A stretch of DNA of 64,000 bases from JAGLOK01 sp963675575 (lineage in GTDB: Bacteria > Bacillota > Clostridia > Christensenellales > UMGS416), in contig OY776378.1 of the NCBI GenBank assembly GCA_963675575.1, positions 3,006,161-3,070,160 of the forward strand, in the 5' to 3' direction. The notes under the pieces were generated by a model. It searched no databases and was not told where the DNA came from. It was given only the letters and a program-made list of their open reading frames with translations. A program made the translations under genes and the position numbers. Shown in pieces: positions 1 through 7,862 of this stretch. Each line of letters starts with the position of its first letter. Within the stretch, counting starts at the first letter, position 1.

Positions 1-11
1 TTTCCCCTTGC

Positions 12-779
12 TCAATTATTATTGTTTGCCAAAAACTCATTTGCCAGACTGTGATACGCCTTTGCTCCCACACATCCCGGATCATATAGGGTTATCGGCA
101 GACCGAAGCTGGGCGATTCGCTCAATCGTACATTTCTCGGTATTACCGTTTTATAGACTTTCTCTGAAAAATATTTAGTTATTTCCAAACTTACTTGTTC
201 TGAAAGATTGGTACGAGCGTCGTACATCGTCAGCACTACACCTTCTATTTCAATATTTTGATTAAGAGACTTACGAACTCTCTTTATGGTGTTAAGAAGC
301 TGTGATAGTCCTTCCAATGCGTAATATTCACATTGTATGGGGATTAACACACTGTCAGCAGCAGTCAGCGCATTGAGTGTTATAAGCCCTAAAGACGGCG
401 GACAGTCTATAAGGATATAATCATATTCCTCTTTTACTTTCGCTATCGCACTTTTTAGCTTTGTTTCTCTCGCAATCTGTGAAACCAATTCTATCTCGGC
501 ACCGGCTAAGCTGATGCTGCTGGGCAAGAGATCCAAGGTATCTATCATCGTTTTATGAATTGAATTGGTTATTTCCCTATCGTTTATCAGCACATCATAG
601 CTGGAATAGGGCAAGTTTTTAAAATCCACCCCAAGTCCGCTGGTGCAGTTGCTTTGCGGATCTATGTCAATGAGCAAAACCTTTTTGCCCAATGTTGCCA
701 AGCAGGAACCAAGATTCACTGTGGTGGTGGTTTTTCCAACGCCGCCTTTTTGATTGGCGACAGCTATTACTTTTCCCAA
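12..779 (-). CDS. parA: ParA/Soj chromosome-partitioning ATPase
   Basis: A 255-residue ParA-family Walker ATPase that acts with ParB and parS in origin segregation and, as Soj, modulates DnaA. The deviant Walker A motif KGGVGKTT lies near the N-terminus, DIDPQSN follows, and the Walker B-type strand DYILIDCPPS lies mid-protein. The TTG at 779 is preferred over the TTG at 800 because AGAGG sits 7 nt upstream and the family starts directly with the KVIAVANQKGG strand. The gene ends 11 nt from the window edge, so a parB partner would lie outside. Two parS sites lie 50-135 nt upstream. Family assignment is secure; the start is an inference. Confidence 0.96.
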   Translation of the reverse strand: MGKVIAVANQKGGVGKTTTTVNLGSCLATLGKKVLLIDIDPQSNCTSGLGVDFKNLPYSSYDVLINDREITNSIHKTMIDTLDLLPSSISLAGAEIELVSQIARETKLKSAIAKVKEEYDYILIDCPPSLGLITLNALTAADSVLIPIQCEYYALEGLSQLLNTIKRVRKSLNQNIEIEGVVLTMYDARTNLSEQVSLEITKYFSEKVYKTVIPRNVRLSESPSFGLPITLYDPGCVGAKAYHSLANEFLANNNN

Positions 780-828
780 AACATTACCTCTGTCCAACAA
801 ATATTTTTACCAGTTCATTATACATATT

Positions 829-844
829 TGTTTCACGTGAAACA
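829..844. promoter_or_regulatory. parS centromere site 1
   Basis: Perfect 16-bp palindrome TGTTTCACGTGAAACA, matching the Bacillus-type parS consensus bound by ParB/Spo0J. The symmetry extends one base further on each side. It lies just upstream of parA and within about 5 kb of the predicted oriC, where parS sites cluster in Bacillota. Confidence 0.95.
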
Positions 845-896
845 AGCAGATTTATCACAAATATATATTTTTATTTAATAAAACAAAGAAACATAT

Positions 897-912
897 TGTT
901 TCACGTGAAACA
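897..912. promoter_or_regulatory. parS centromere site 2
   Basis: A second exact copy of TGTTTCACGTGAAACA, starting 68 bp after the first. The pair lies in the divergent gap between parA (-) and the 1004 gene (+), so ParB loading here could also affect both promoters (inference). Confidence 0.95.
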
Positions 913-1003
913 TTTTGATTTGAAAAATATTTATAATATATTAATTGTTATATTAATTGTTGTTTGATATACTTTGTCGTATCAATTCATTTAGGAGAAT
1001 AAT

Positions 1004-1363
1004 TTGTTTAAGAAAACAGATTTGATATTGATAGCAGCAATTGTTGTGATTTCATTTGGTTTCATGCTGGGAATTTATTTGATTCCTTTTGAAGGCGAAG
1101 CTGTGATAAACGTATATGTTGACGGTCAAAAAACTGATTCGTTCTCGTTTGATCAGGAATACGTTGAGGTTCCTATAGAAACATCCTATGGATACAACTT
1201 GCTTATAATTTCAGAAAACATGGCTTTCATAGATGAATCCGATTGTACTACTCGTTCCTGTATTTCAAAGGGAGCGATTTCACGGCCGGGATCAATGATT
1301 GTTTGCGCACCTCATCATCTGGTGATTAAGATAGAAACGTTGCCCGAAGGAGAATCCAGATGA
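1004..1363 (+). CDS. NusG domain II-containing membrane-anchored protein
   Basis: A 119-residue protein with one N-terminal membrane segment (about residues 7-27) followed by a small extracytoplasmic beta domain. The pattern C-x4-C-x2-G-x-I ... G-x-MIVCAPH-x-L at residues 83-110 is typical of the NusG_II family (PF07009), which in Clostridia usually precedes a Gx transporter gene, as here. The start is TTG with AGGAG 6 nt upstream. Its last codon overlaps the next gene in an ATGA, indicating translational coupling. The molecular function of the family is not established. Confidence 0.8.
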   Translation: MFKKTDLILIAAIVVISFGFMLGIYLIPFEGEAVINVYVDGQKTDSFSFDQEYVEVPIETSYGYNLLIISENMAFIDESDCTTRSCISKGAISRPGSMIVCAPHHLVIKIETLPEGESR

Positions 1364-1908
1364 AGCTTACTTTAAGAAAAAACACGTTTATATCCTTGCT
1401 TGCCGCTTTCGCGCTAATAACATATTTTTTAGAAAGTTTGCTCCCTCCGCTTATACCGGCGGTATCTGGTGCAAGGCTTGGTTTAAGCAATGTTTTCATT
1501 TTATATGCTCTTTACGCTTTTGGTTGGCGCTCAGCATTGATTATCGCCTTAATAAAATCATTACTTGGACCCATTTTCGCCGGCGCTCCTCTAGGGATAT
1601 TTTTCTCCCTTGCTGGAAGCATTTTGTCTTTAACCACGATGTCCCTGCTTAAAAAATGGACAGGCGAAAAAATAGGTTTGATTGGGATTTCCGTGGTAGG
1701 TTCCTTAATGCATAATATTGGTCAAATTATAATAGCAATCCTTTTTACATCAACCTTTTTTGTTGCATTAAATTTTCCGATATTGGCTATGGTGTCTGTG
1801 CCTTGTGGTATAATAACTGGTGTGATTGCAGATAGGCTGCTTAAAGTTACAAACGGAATTTCTCTTAAATATAAAAAAGCAAAAACGCGGAGGAAAAAAA
1901 CAAAATGA
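1360..1908 (+). CDS. Gx transporter family protein (annotated as heptaprenyl diphosphate synthase component I)
   Basis: A 182-residue polytopic membrane protein with about five hydrophobic segments and a very basic C-terminus (KKAKTRRKKTK). The motif SGARLGLSNVF near residue 36 and the repeated glycine-rich helices match the Gx_transp family, an S-component-like transporter. The alternative label HepPP synthase subunit I comes from distant homology and is doubtful. It overlaps both neighbours by 4 nt (ATGA), so the three genes from 1004 to 2969 form one operon. Confidence 0.75.
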   Translation: MKLTLRKNTFISLLAAFALITYFLESLLPPLIPAVSGARLGLSNVFILYALYAFGWRSALIIALIKSLLGPIFAGAPLGIFFSLAGSILSLTTMSLLKKWTGEKIGLIGISVVGSLMHNIGQIIIAILFTSTFFVALNFPILAMVSVPCGIITGVIADRLLKVTNGISLKYKKAKTRRKKTK

Positions 1909-2969
1909 AAAATCTAAAAATCATACTCACAATCTTTATGGCTCTTATTATAATTGTTTTTGGGTTTGCCACAGAGGCGTTGGCCCTCATGGATATCACT
2001 GTACTAAACCCTTTCTTTTATACTGCCGGATTAAGGGGATTGGGTTTCTATGAAAGTTTAAGAGACCTTGTATTAGAACAAATAAATGAGCAAATAAATA
2101 TGAAGGACTCAATTCCTCAAGATTTTAAGGACGATGTATATGCGGTAGTTGAAAACGTATTTCCAAAAAAAGAATTTTCAAAACAGCTAGGCGACTTTTT
2201 TGGCGGAACTATAAAGTTTGTTTTATACGGAAAAGGCGATGGAATAATTCCGTTAAACGAATGGATTGGCGGATTGGAGCAAGGGGTTAAATCTTCCGGA
2301 ATAGCAAAAGAGATTGTTGATGAAGAAATCAAAAATAATAATATAGATGAAAACGACAAAGACTACTACTATGGAGAATATGAAAGAGCTATAGTTTCTA
2401 CAACAACACGGTTTTTTGGAAATGCTCCTCTTCTTACTGCGGAAACAAGCAATTTCTCAGAAGTTTTCTATAATACATTAGCACCAACAGAAAAAGTAAA
2501 AAATAACATTGATGACAATTTATGGGTAATTAGGTTTTGGGTAAAGAGAGCAATAATAAGCTTTTTTGTCGGCTTGGCTATTGTGCTTTTATTTATTGCA
2601 TTGCTCTTTCTTGTCTGGCGAGAAAAAAAGCAAAAGGTATTTAAATTTTTTCGCATTATGCTAATGATAAATTTTATAGGACTTTTGCTTGTGGGAGTGC
2701 TTATGTTTTTTGCAGTTTCAATTGCAAATTTTCTAAATATTATACCTGCTTTTCTTATTAGCTATTCAAGCATTTTACAAGCGGCAGTCAATTCTATGGC
2801 ATTTATTGTTTTAGGCATCGCCTTCATTTCTTTGATGCTGTTTATTATCGTATTTTTAATTGGAAGAAAAACAGAAACTAAAGCAGCAGAAAATAATGAA
2901 AAAGAAACAACAAGTATTCCTGAATCAGAAATAAGTGAAATTAATTATATTGAAGAAACTAAAGAATAA
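1905..2969 (+). CDS. Unknown multi-pass membrane protein
   Basis: A 354-residue protein I do not recognise. An N-terminal signal-anchor (about residues 6-28) is followed by about 180 mostly polar residues predicted to lie outside the membrane. Three membrane helices follow (about 212-238, 248-275 and 285-318), then an acidic cytoplasmic tail. It starts in an ATGA overlap with the Gx transporter gene, so it is the last gene of the operon, which ends at the hairpin at 3001-3036. The soluble domain between signal-anchor and helices suggests an envelope role, but no catalytic motif is visible. Confidence 0.7.
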   Translation: MKNLKIILTIFMALIIIVFGFATEALALMDITVLNPFFYTAGLRGLGFYESLRDLVLEQINEQINMKDSIPQDFKDDVYAVVENVFPKKEFSKQLGDFFGGTIKFVLYGKGDGIIPLNEWIGGLEQGVKSSGIAKEIVDEEIKNNNIDENDKDYYYGEYERAIVSTTTRFFGNAPLLTAETSNFSEVFYNTLAPTEKVKNNIDDNLWVIRFWVKRAIISFFVGLAIVLLFIALLFLVWREKKQKVFKFFRIMLMINFIGLLLVGVLMFFAVSIANFLNIIPAFLISYSSILQAAVNSMAFIVLGIAFISLMLFIIVFLIGRKTETKAAENNEKETTSIPESEISEINYIEETKE

Positions 2970-3000
2970 TCTAAAATATCAAAAATAAACAAATTCAACA

Positions 3001-3036
3001 AAAAAAGAAGCTTTGTTAACAAAGCTTCTTTTTTTA
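3001..3036. terminator. Bidirectional intrinsic terminator
   Basis: Perfect 15-bp stem (AAAAAAGAAGCTTTG paired with its complement) around a TTAA loop, flanked by A and T runs. It lies between the convergent 1905 gene and dnaN and can serve both strands. Confidence 0.9.
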
Positions 3037-3050
3037 ATTATAAATAAATA

Positions 3051-4151
3051 TTATTCGGCATAGATTCTAACCGGCAGTAAAAGATACAGAAAATCATCTT
3101 CTTCAACGGGTGTAATAACACAAGGACTCACGTTTGTTGTAAACGAAAGACAAATATCCTGATTTTCTATATTCTTTAAAAAATCAAACACGTATCGAGC
3201 GTTAAACGCAATCTGAATTTCCTTACCTTCCACCTGCGCGCTAATTATCTCGTGAACATTGCCTAATTCGTTTTCAGAGTCAATGTTGACCTGCTGTGTG
3301 CCCACGTTAAACACAACAAGGTTATTGCTGCCTGAAGAGATTGTCGAGGCTCTGTCGATACATTGTGCAAGTTCTTCGCTTGACACTGTAAATCTTGTCT
3401 GCCACTCAGCGGGAATAATTTGTCTGTATTTTATATATTCGCCTTCTATAAGCCTGCTTACCATTTTTATATTTTCTGTTTGAAAAAGTATATAGGCTTT
3501 TGTAAAAGATATTTTTATAATGCCTTCTGTTTGAAGTATCCTTCCTACTTCCGCTAATGTGGATGACGGAACAACTGCGATTGTACTTTCGGATTCTTCA
3601 CCCATATCATGTCCTGCAATCGCCATTCGATATCCATCCAAAGAAACCAATTTAATGGAATCATCAACAATTTCAAATAATATCCCGGTAAGTATTGGAC
3701 GGGATTCGTCAATTGCCGCGGCAAACAAAGTCTTTCTTATCATATCCTTAATTTTTTCTTGAGAATATTCAAAAGTGTTTTCCTGTGTAACATCAGGAAG
3801 TAAAGGAAAATCTTCAACAGGCAAAGTTTGCATCTTTGTCTTAGAACCTGCGCAGGTGATCTCTACAAAATTTTCTGTAAAATATAAATCCACATCCGCG
3901 TTATTTGGCAATTTCCTAGATATCTCATGAAACAGTCTTCCGGGAACAACAGCTTCTCCATCTTCCTGCACTGTTGCCGGTATAACGGTTTCAATTCCTA
4001 GAGTCATGTCATAGCATGTAAACTTAACGCCCTCTTTTACTGTTTTAATTTTAATCCCTTCTAGAATAGGCATTGTTGTTTTGCTTGATATCGCATGACT
4101 TACGATAGATACGGCATTGTTTAAGTTTTGCTTGTTAAGTTTTAGTTTCAT
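3051..4151 (-). CDS. dnaN: DNA polymerase III beta subunit (sliding clamp)
   Basis: A 366-residue DnaN clamp. It begins MKLKLNKQNL and ends LLPVRIYAE, and has the three-fold repeat length normal for the family. It tethers the replicative polymerase to DNA. The start at 4151 is chosen over an in-frame start 9 codons upstream because AAAGGAG lies 6 nt before this ATG. It sits directly downstream of dnaA, the usual bacterial order. The 183-nt gap to dnaA has an imperfect hairpin near 4253-4271 and only degenerate DnaA-box-like 9-mers. Confidence 0.98.
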   Translation of the reverse strand: MKLKLNKQNLNNAVSIVSHAISSKTTMPILEGIKIKTVKEGVKFTCYDMTLGIETVIPATVQEDGEAVVPGRLFHEISRKLPNNADVDLYFTENFVEITCAGSKTKMQTLPVEDFPLLPDVTQENTFEYSQEKIKDMIRKTLFAAAIDESRPILTGILFEIVDDSIKLVSLDGYRMAIAGHDMGEESESTIAVVPSSTLAEVGRILQTEGIIKISFTKAYILFQTENIKMVSRLIEGEYIKYRQIIPAEWQTRFTVSSEELAQCIDRASTISSGSNNLVVFNVGTQQVNIDSENELGNVHEIISAQVEGKEIQIAFNARYVFDFLKNIENQDICLSFTTNVSPCVITPVEEDDFLYLLLPVRIYAE

Positions 4152-4334
4152 AGTTTCTCCTTTGTTGCCGAATATCAAATATATATATTTAATTATAGTA
4201 ATAATAGTAATAGGGGGTGTTTACTTTTGTGATAACCGCCATTTTCCATGTACAGAGAGGAAAAATCTCTGTTTATATCTCTGTTGATTATATACTATTT
4301 CTCCATAAAGCATCCACATAATCAACAATTTATG

Positions 4335-5660
4335 TTATTTCTTCTTAAGCTGATTTCTTATATCGGCCAACATCACTCGAAGCTCATTGTTATCTGCCAT
4401 CTCTTTTGAAATAGTTCGGTAGGCATGCAATACGGTGGTGTGATCTCTTCCGCCGAAAAATTGCCCGATTGCACTTAAAGAAAGGTCGGTAAGTTCACGT
4501 AGCAGATACATTGATATTTGTCTGGGATATGAAATGTCGTGACTTCGTTTTTTTGAAAAAATATCATCTTCAGAAAGTGAAAATCTATCACAAACCAATT
4601 TTGTAATTCGTTCAGGCGTGGCTCTTTTATTATCACTGTTTTTTATTATATCTTTTAGCGCTTCTGTAACAAGATCCATAGAGATAGGCTCTTTTTTTAT
4701 TTTTGAAAAAGCAGTGATTTTGGTTAAACAACCTTCAAGTTCGCGGATATTATTTTCCGCTTTAGTAGCTATGAATTCCAAAACTTCATCTGAAATACGC
4801 AATACATTTTCATTTTCCGCTTTTTTTCGTAGTATAGCGATTCTAGTTTCGAGATCCGGCGGCTGAATATCCGCAGTGAGCCCCCATTCAAAACGGCTTT
4901 TTAATCGCTCCTCCAAATGTTCCATATCGCGGGGAGGCCGATCGGAAGATATGATAATTTGTTTATTGCTTTCATAAAGAGCGTTGAAAGTATGAAAGAA
5001 TTCTTCCTGTGTTCTTTCCTTTCCAGAAATAAACTGAATGTCATCAATTAAAAGAACATCCACTTTACGATATTTGTTTCTGAACTCTTCCGCGGCGTTT
5101 GTGCGGATAGAGTTTATCATTTGATTTGTGAATTCTTCGCTTGTAACATAATGAACTTTTAATTCATTTGGCAAACTGCGAACAAAATGGCCAATTGCCA
5201 TCATTAGATGGGTTTTTCCCAAACCAACACCGCCATATAAGAAGAGAGGGTTGTATGCTTTAGCGGGAGCTTCGGCGACCGCCAAACAAGCAGCATGGGC
5301 AAATCTATTTGAATTGCCTATAACAAAACTTTCAAAAGTATACTTTGGATTTAATAAAGATTGCGAGGTTTCTTTTGTTGTTTTTGTTTTATTTAAAGCC
5401 CCGCCTATTTCTTCCTTGGTTAAAATCTCAATATCACACGATTCGCCCATAATTTGTCCAAAAGCATTTTGTATTAAAGGCATATAATGTGAAGTTAATA
5501 TGTTTTTATTGAAATCAGACTCCACCTGCAAAAGCAAAGTGTTGTCCGAATATTTTATTGGAACAAGCGGGCTTACCCAGGTTTCGTAACTTACAGCCGG
5601 CATCTCTTCGCGCAACATATCGCACGCAGACAGCCATTGCTTGCTAAGTGGTAGCGTCAT
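4335..5660 (-). CDS. dnaA: Chromosomal replication initiator protein DnaA
   Basis: A 441-residue initiator with the four-domain layout: an N-terminal interaction domain, a short linker, an AAA+ core with Walker A (GGVGLGKT) and Walker B (VLLIDDIQ), and a C-terminal DNA-binding domain with the signature FGGRDHTTVLHA. It binds the 9-mer boxes seen just upstream at 5787-5920. The ATG at 5660 has a GGGGGAAAGG ribosome-binding region. Together with dnaN it reads away from the origin on the leading strand of the left replichore. Confidence 0.99.
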   Translation of the reverse strand: MTLPLSKQWLSACDMLREEMPAVSYETWVSPLVPIKYSDNTLLLQVESDFNKNILTSHYMPLIQNAFGQIMGESCDIEILTKEEIGGALNKTKTTKETSQSLLNPKYTFESFVIGNSNRFAHAACLAVAEAPAKAYNPLFLYGGVGLGKTHLMMAIGHFVRSLPNELKVHYVTSEEFTNQMINSIRTNAAEEFRNKYRKVDVLLIDDIQFISGKERTQEEFFHTFNALYESNKQIIISSDRPPRDMEHLEERLKSRFEWGLTADIQPPDLETRIAILRKKAENENVLRISDEVLEFIATKAENNIRELEGCLTKITAFSKIKKEPISMDLVTEALKDIIKNSDNKRATPERITKLVCDRFSLSEDDIFSKKRSHDISYPRQISMYLLRELTDLSLSAIGQFFGGRDHTTVLHAYRTISKEMADNNELRVMLADIRNQLKKK

Positions 5661-5786
5661 TTACCTTTCCCCCATCAAAAATCCCGGCATATAAATACGC
5701 CATCTTATATTCCCCCCATAAACACCAAAAATCTGCATATGCCCACATTTTATGTATATAATATGCTTATTGCGGACTGTAAGCTT

Positions 5787-6022
5787 TGTGGATAACTGCC
5801 ACTTATCAACAAGCTTATCCACCGCAACTTTTGGTTAGCTAGGGAATTATTTTGTGGACAAGTCACATTTTATCAGATAAAACAAGGGTGTTCAAGAGTT
5901 TTTTTGGGCACTTATCCACAAAAGAGTGCAGGAATCTTTCAACATCAAAGCTATGGTGTATTAACAACTGTTGATACACTACATGTTGTATTTTTTTGTA
6001 TAAAAAAATTTTTTAAAATAAT
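5787..6022. other. Predicted oriC (DnaA boxes and AT-rich unwinding region)
   Basis: The dnaA upstream gap contains two perfect TTATCCACA boxes: 5912-5920 (+) and 5787-5795 (-). It also has three one-mismatch boxes: 5803-5811 TTATCAACA, 5815-5823 TTATCCACC and 5853-5861 (- strand TTGTCCACA). A weaker two-mismatch match lies at 5969-5977. Immediately right is an almost pure A/T stretch at 5988-6030, a likely DNA unwinding element. A second A/T-rich block covers 6163-6210. The box-then-AT order next to dnaA matches known bacterial origins. Assignment is from motifs only. Confidence 0.88.
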
Positions 6023-6062
6023 AAAAAAAACACCGATACCGCCCTTGCGGACGGTACGATGT
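6023..6062 (-). terminator. Orphan minus-strand intrinsic terminator in oriC
   Basis: About 14 paired bases (6049-6062 with 6030-6044, two G-U pairs and one bulged base), a 4-nt loop, then eight T residues on the minus strand. There is no T run on the plus strand. No annotated minus-strand gene lies upstream of it. Confidence 0.75.
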
Positions 6063-6127
6063 TTGGGTGTATTGAGGGTTGGAGTGTGTCTAATTTATAT
6101 CGAAACTATACTAACGTATAATCCCAT
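6023..6127 (-). ncRNA. Predicted small RNA transcribed inside the origin region
   Basis: An orphan transcription unit of about 105 nt inferred from a sigma-A promoter on the minus strand (6162-6134) and a strong terminator (6023-6062). It contains no convincing ORF. It points toward the AT-rich unwinding region and dnaA but stops before the DnaA boxes. No known RNA family was recognised. Coordinates assume a start 7 nt after the -10 box. Confidence 0.45.
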
Positions 6128-6133
6128 CAATAC

Positions 6134-6162
6134 ATTATAAAACAAGGACCTAATTTTTACAA
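6134..6162 (-). promoter_or_regulatory. Sigma-A-type promoter for the oriC small RNA
   Basis: On the minus strand TTGTAA (6162-6157), a 17-nt spacer, then TATAAT (6139-6134). Spacing is ideal and the -10 is perfect. Confidence 0.6.
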
Positions 6163-6256
6163 GAAAATTTTTTAAATATAACATATATAACAAATATTAT
6201 AATATAATCACCAAACAAAAAAACTTCCTCTATAACTTATTATTGGGTCTTAGCAA

Positions 6257-6286
6257 TTGCCATAAAGAATGGTTATGTAATATAAT
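6257..6286 (+). promoter_or_regulatory. Promoter of the ppx-ppk operon
   Basis: TTGCCA at 6257-6262, an 18-nt spacer and TATAAT at 6281-6286. The predicted start near 6293 leaves a leader of about 13 nt containing AGAGGA before the ATG at 6306. This rules out the longer in-frame extension to 6243. Confidence 0.6.
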
Positions 6287-6305
6287 GAAAGCAAGAGGAA
6301 AAATT

Positions 6306-7862
6306 ATGGAAAAAATGAGCCTAAAAATCGCTGCGGCAATAGATATCGGCCCTGAAAGCGTTAATATGAAAATTGCGCAACCGCGCAATGAAGACGAAAT
6401 AGAAACACTTGAGTTTCTTTCGCAACCCGTAAGCCTTGGCGAAGAATCATTCTCGAACGGAACAATCAGTTTTGATACCGCGGAGATGGTTTCAGATATT
6501 TTAAACAATTACTATAAGCTCGCAAAAGAATATCAGATACCCATAGAATATTTTTCGGCTGTCGCCACATCAGCTTTGAGAAGCGCCGCAAACAAAAACT
6601 ATGTAGTGGATCAAATAAATGTAAAAACATCGCGGCAAATAAATGTTATAGAAGATGCGGAAGAAAAAAGTCTGATATTCAGGGAAATGCTAAGAAGATA
6701 CAATAAGCTGGAAAAAAAGCAAAAGGACTTCCTTATGGTTTATACTGGAACCGGCTCAGTGGGAATTGCCGCAGTTTTGGAGTCTATGATTGTTTATTCG
6801 CAAAACGTCAAAACCGATACATTAAAGCTTACAAAGATGACAGAAGACGTGGAATCGCTTTCCATGAATGATTTTTCAAAAGTTATCGATGAATATCTAA
6901 ATTACATTTCAGTTCCTTTAAAAAGAAATCTTAAAAACATTAAAATAGAAACATTGGCAGCCAGCGGAGAAGAAATCGATTTCATTCAAATGCTTTGTGA
7001 AAAATATAAAGGCGGACAAAATGATTTCTTGCAAAAAAAAGACCTATTGACCATATATGAAGACGTTTCAAAAAAATCATCAAAATATCTAGAAAAAACA
7101 TTTGGCTTTCCGTTTGAAAAATGCAAAAAGATTCTGATAATAATGGCTTTTTATATCAAGCTGCTTGATATAACAGGAGCTGAAACAATATATAATGTGA
7201 GCGCTAATGTCACTGATGCCATACTACACGGACTGCTTTTTAGAAAAAAAGACAAGGCAGAAAAAAAAGAATTTGATTTGAATATGGTGGCATCCGCTCG
7301 ATTTTTAGCTCAAAAATATGATTACGACAAAAAACATTCCAATTTGGTTGAACGTTTTGCCTTAACAATATTTGATAATCTGAAAAAAGTGCATGGGTTT
7401 TCCCGCCGTGAAAGACTGTATTTGCAAACGGCGGCCATAATGCACGACATAGGAAAATATGTGGACTCAACTGATTATGATTTGGCAACAGTTCATTTAA
7501 TTCAAGATTCGTTTCTGATAAGCCTTAACACAGAGCAAAAAGATATTATTGCAAATATTGCGAGATATCACGGCGCAGAAACTCCAAGCATCGAGCATGG
7601 CTCATATAGCATACTTAGTGAAAGCCAAAAAATGATTGTTTCAAAACTTAGTGCAATACTTAGGCTAGCGGATGCACTTGATTATTCGAGGATACAAAAA
7701 ATAAAATCATTAAACCTTAAGCTTTATGAAAAAAAGCTTTCGGTTATTGTGGAAGGCAAAGAAGACACTACACTGGAAGAATGGACATTCAATAATCAAA
7801 GTGTTTTTTTCGAGCAAGTTTTCGGGATAAAGTGCGATTTTGTTAAAAAGGGTATGATATGA
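6306..7862 (+). CDS. Ppx/GppA-like protein with HD domain, degenerate nucleotide-binding motifs
   Basis: A 518-residue protein with the two-part layout of exopolyphosphatase/GppA proteins: an actin-like ASKHA N-terminal half and a C-terminal HD region (MHDIGKYVD, H380-D381, with a later RYHG). The phosphate-binding loops differ from the family norm. The first loop is DIGPES (residues 13-18) where DIGSNS is usual. The second is YTGTGS (146-151) where DIGGGS is usual. The normally conserved SGEEEA segment reads EDAEEK. These changes suggest weak or altered hydrolase activity (inference). It overlaps ppk1 by 4 nt, so it is probably a partner or regulator of Ppk1. Confidence 0.8.
   Translation: MEKMSLKIAAAIDIGPESVNMKIAQPRNEDEIETLEFLSQPVSLGEESFSNGTISFDTAEMVSDILNNYYKLAKEYQIPIEYFSAVATSALRSAANKNYVVDQINVKTSRQINVIEDAEEKSLIFREMLRRYNKLEKKQKDFLMVYTGTGSVGIAAVLESMIVYSQNVKTDTLKLTKMTEDVESLSMNDFSKVIDEYLNYISVPLKRNLKNIKIETLAASGEEIDFIQMLCEKYKGGQNDFLQKKDLLTIYEDVSKKSSKYLEKTFGFPFEKCKKILIIMAFYIKLLDITGAETIYNVSANVTDAILHGLLFRKKDKAEKKEFDLNMVASARFLAQKYDYDKKHSNLVERFALTIFDNLKKVHGFSRRERLYLQTAAIMHDIGKYVDSTDYDLATVHLIQDSFLISLNTEQKDIIANIARYHGAETPSIEHGSYSILSESQKMIVSKLSAILRLADALDYSRIQKIKSLNLKLYEKKLSVIVEGKEDTTLEEWTFNNQSVFFEQVFGIKCDFVKKGMI

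Noticed and set aside
4152..4334. dnaA-dnaN intergenic region as a second half of a bipartite origin
   Set aside because: Only two-mismatch DnaA-box-like 9-mers (for example TAATCAACA) are present, too weak to support an origin half.
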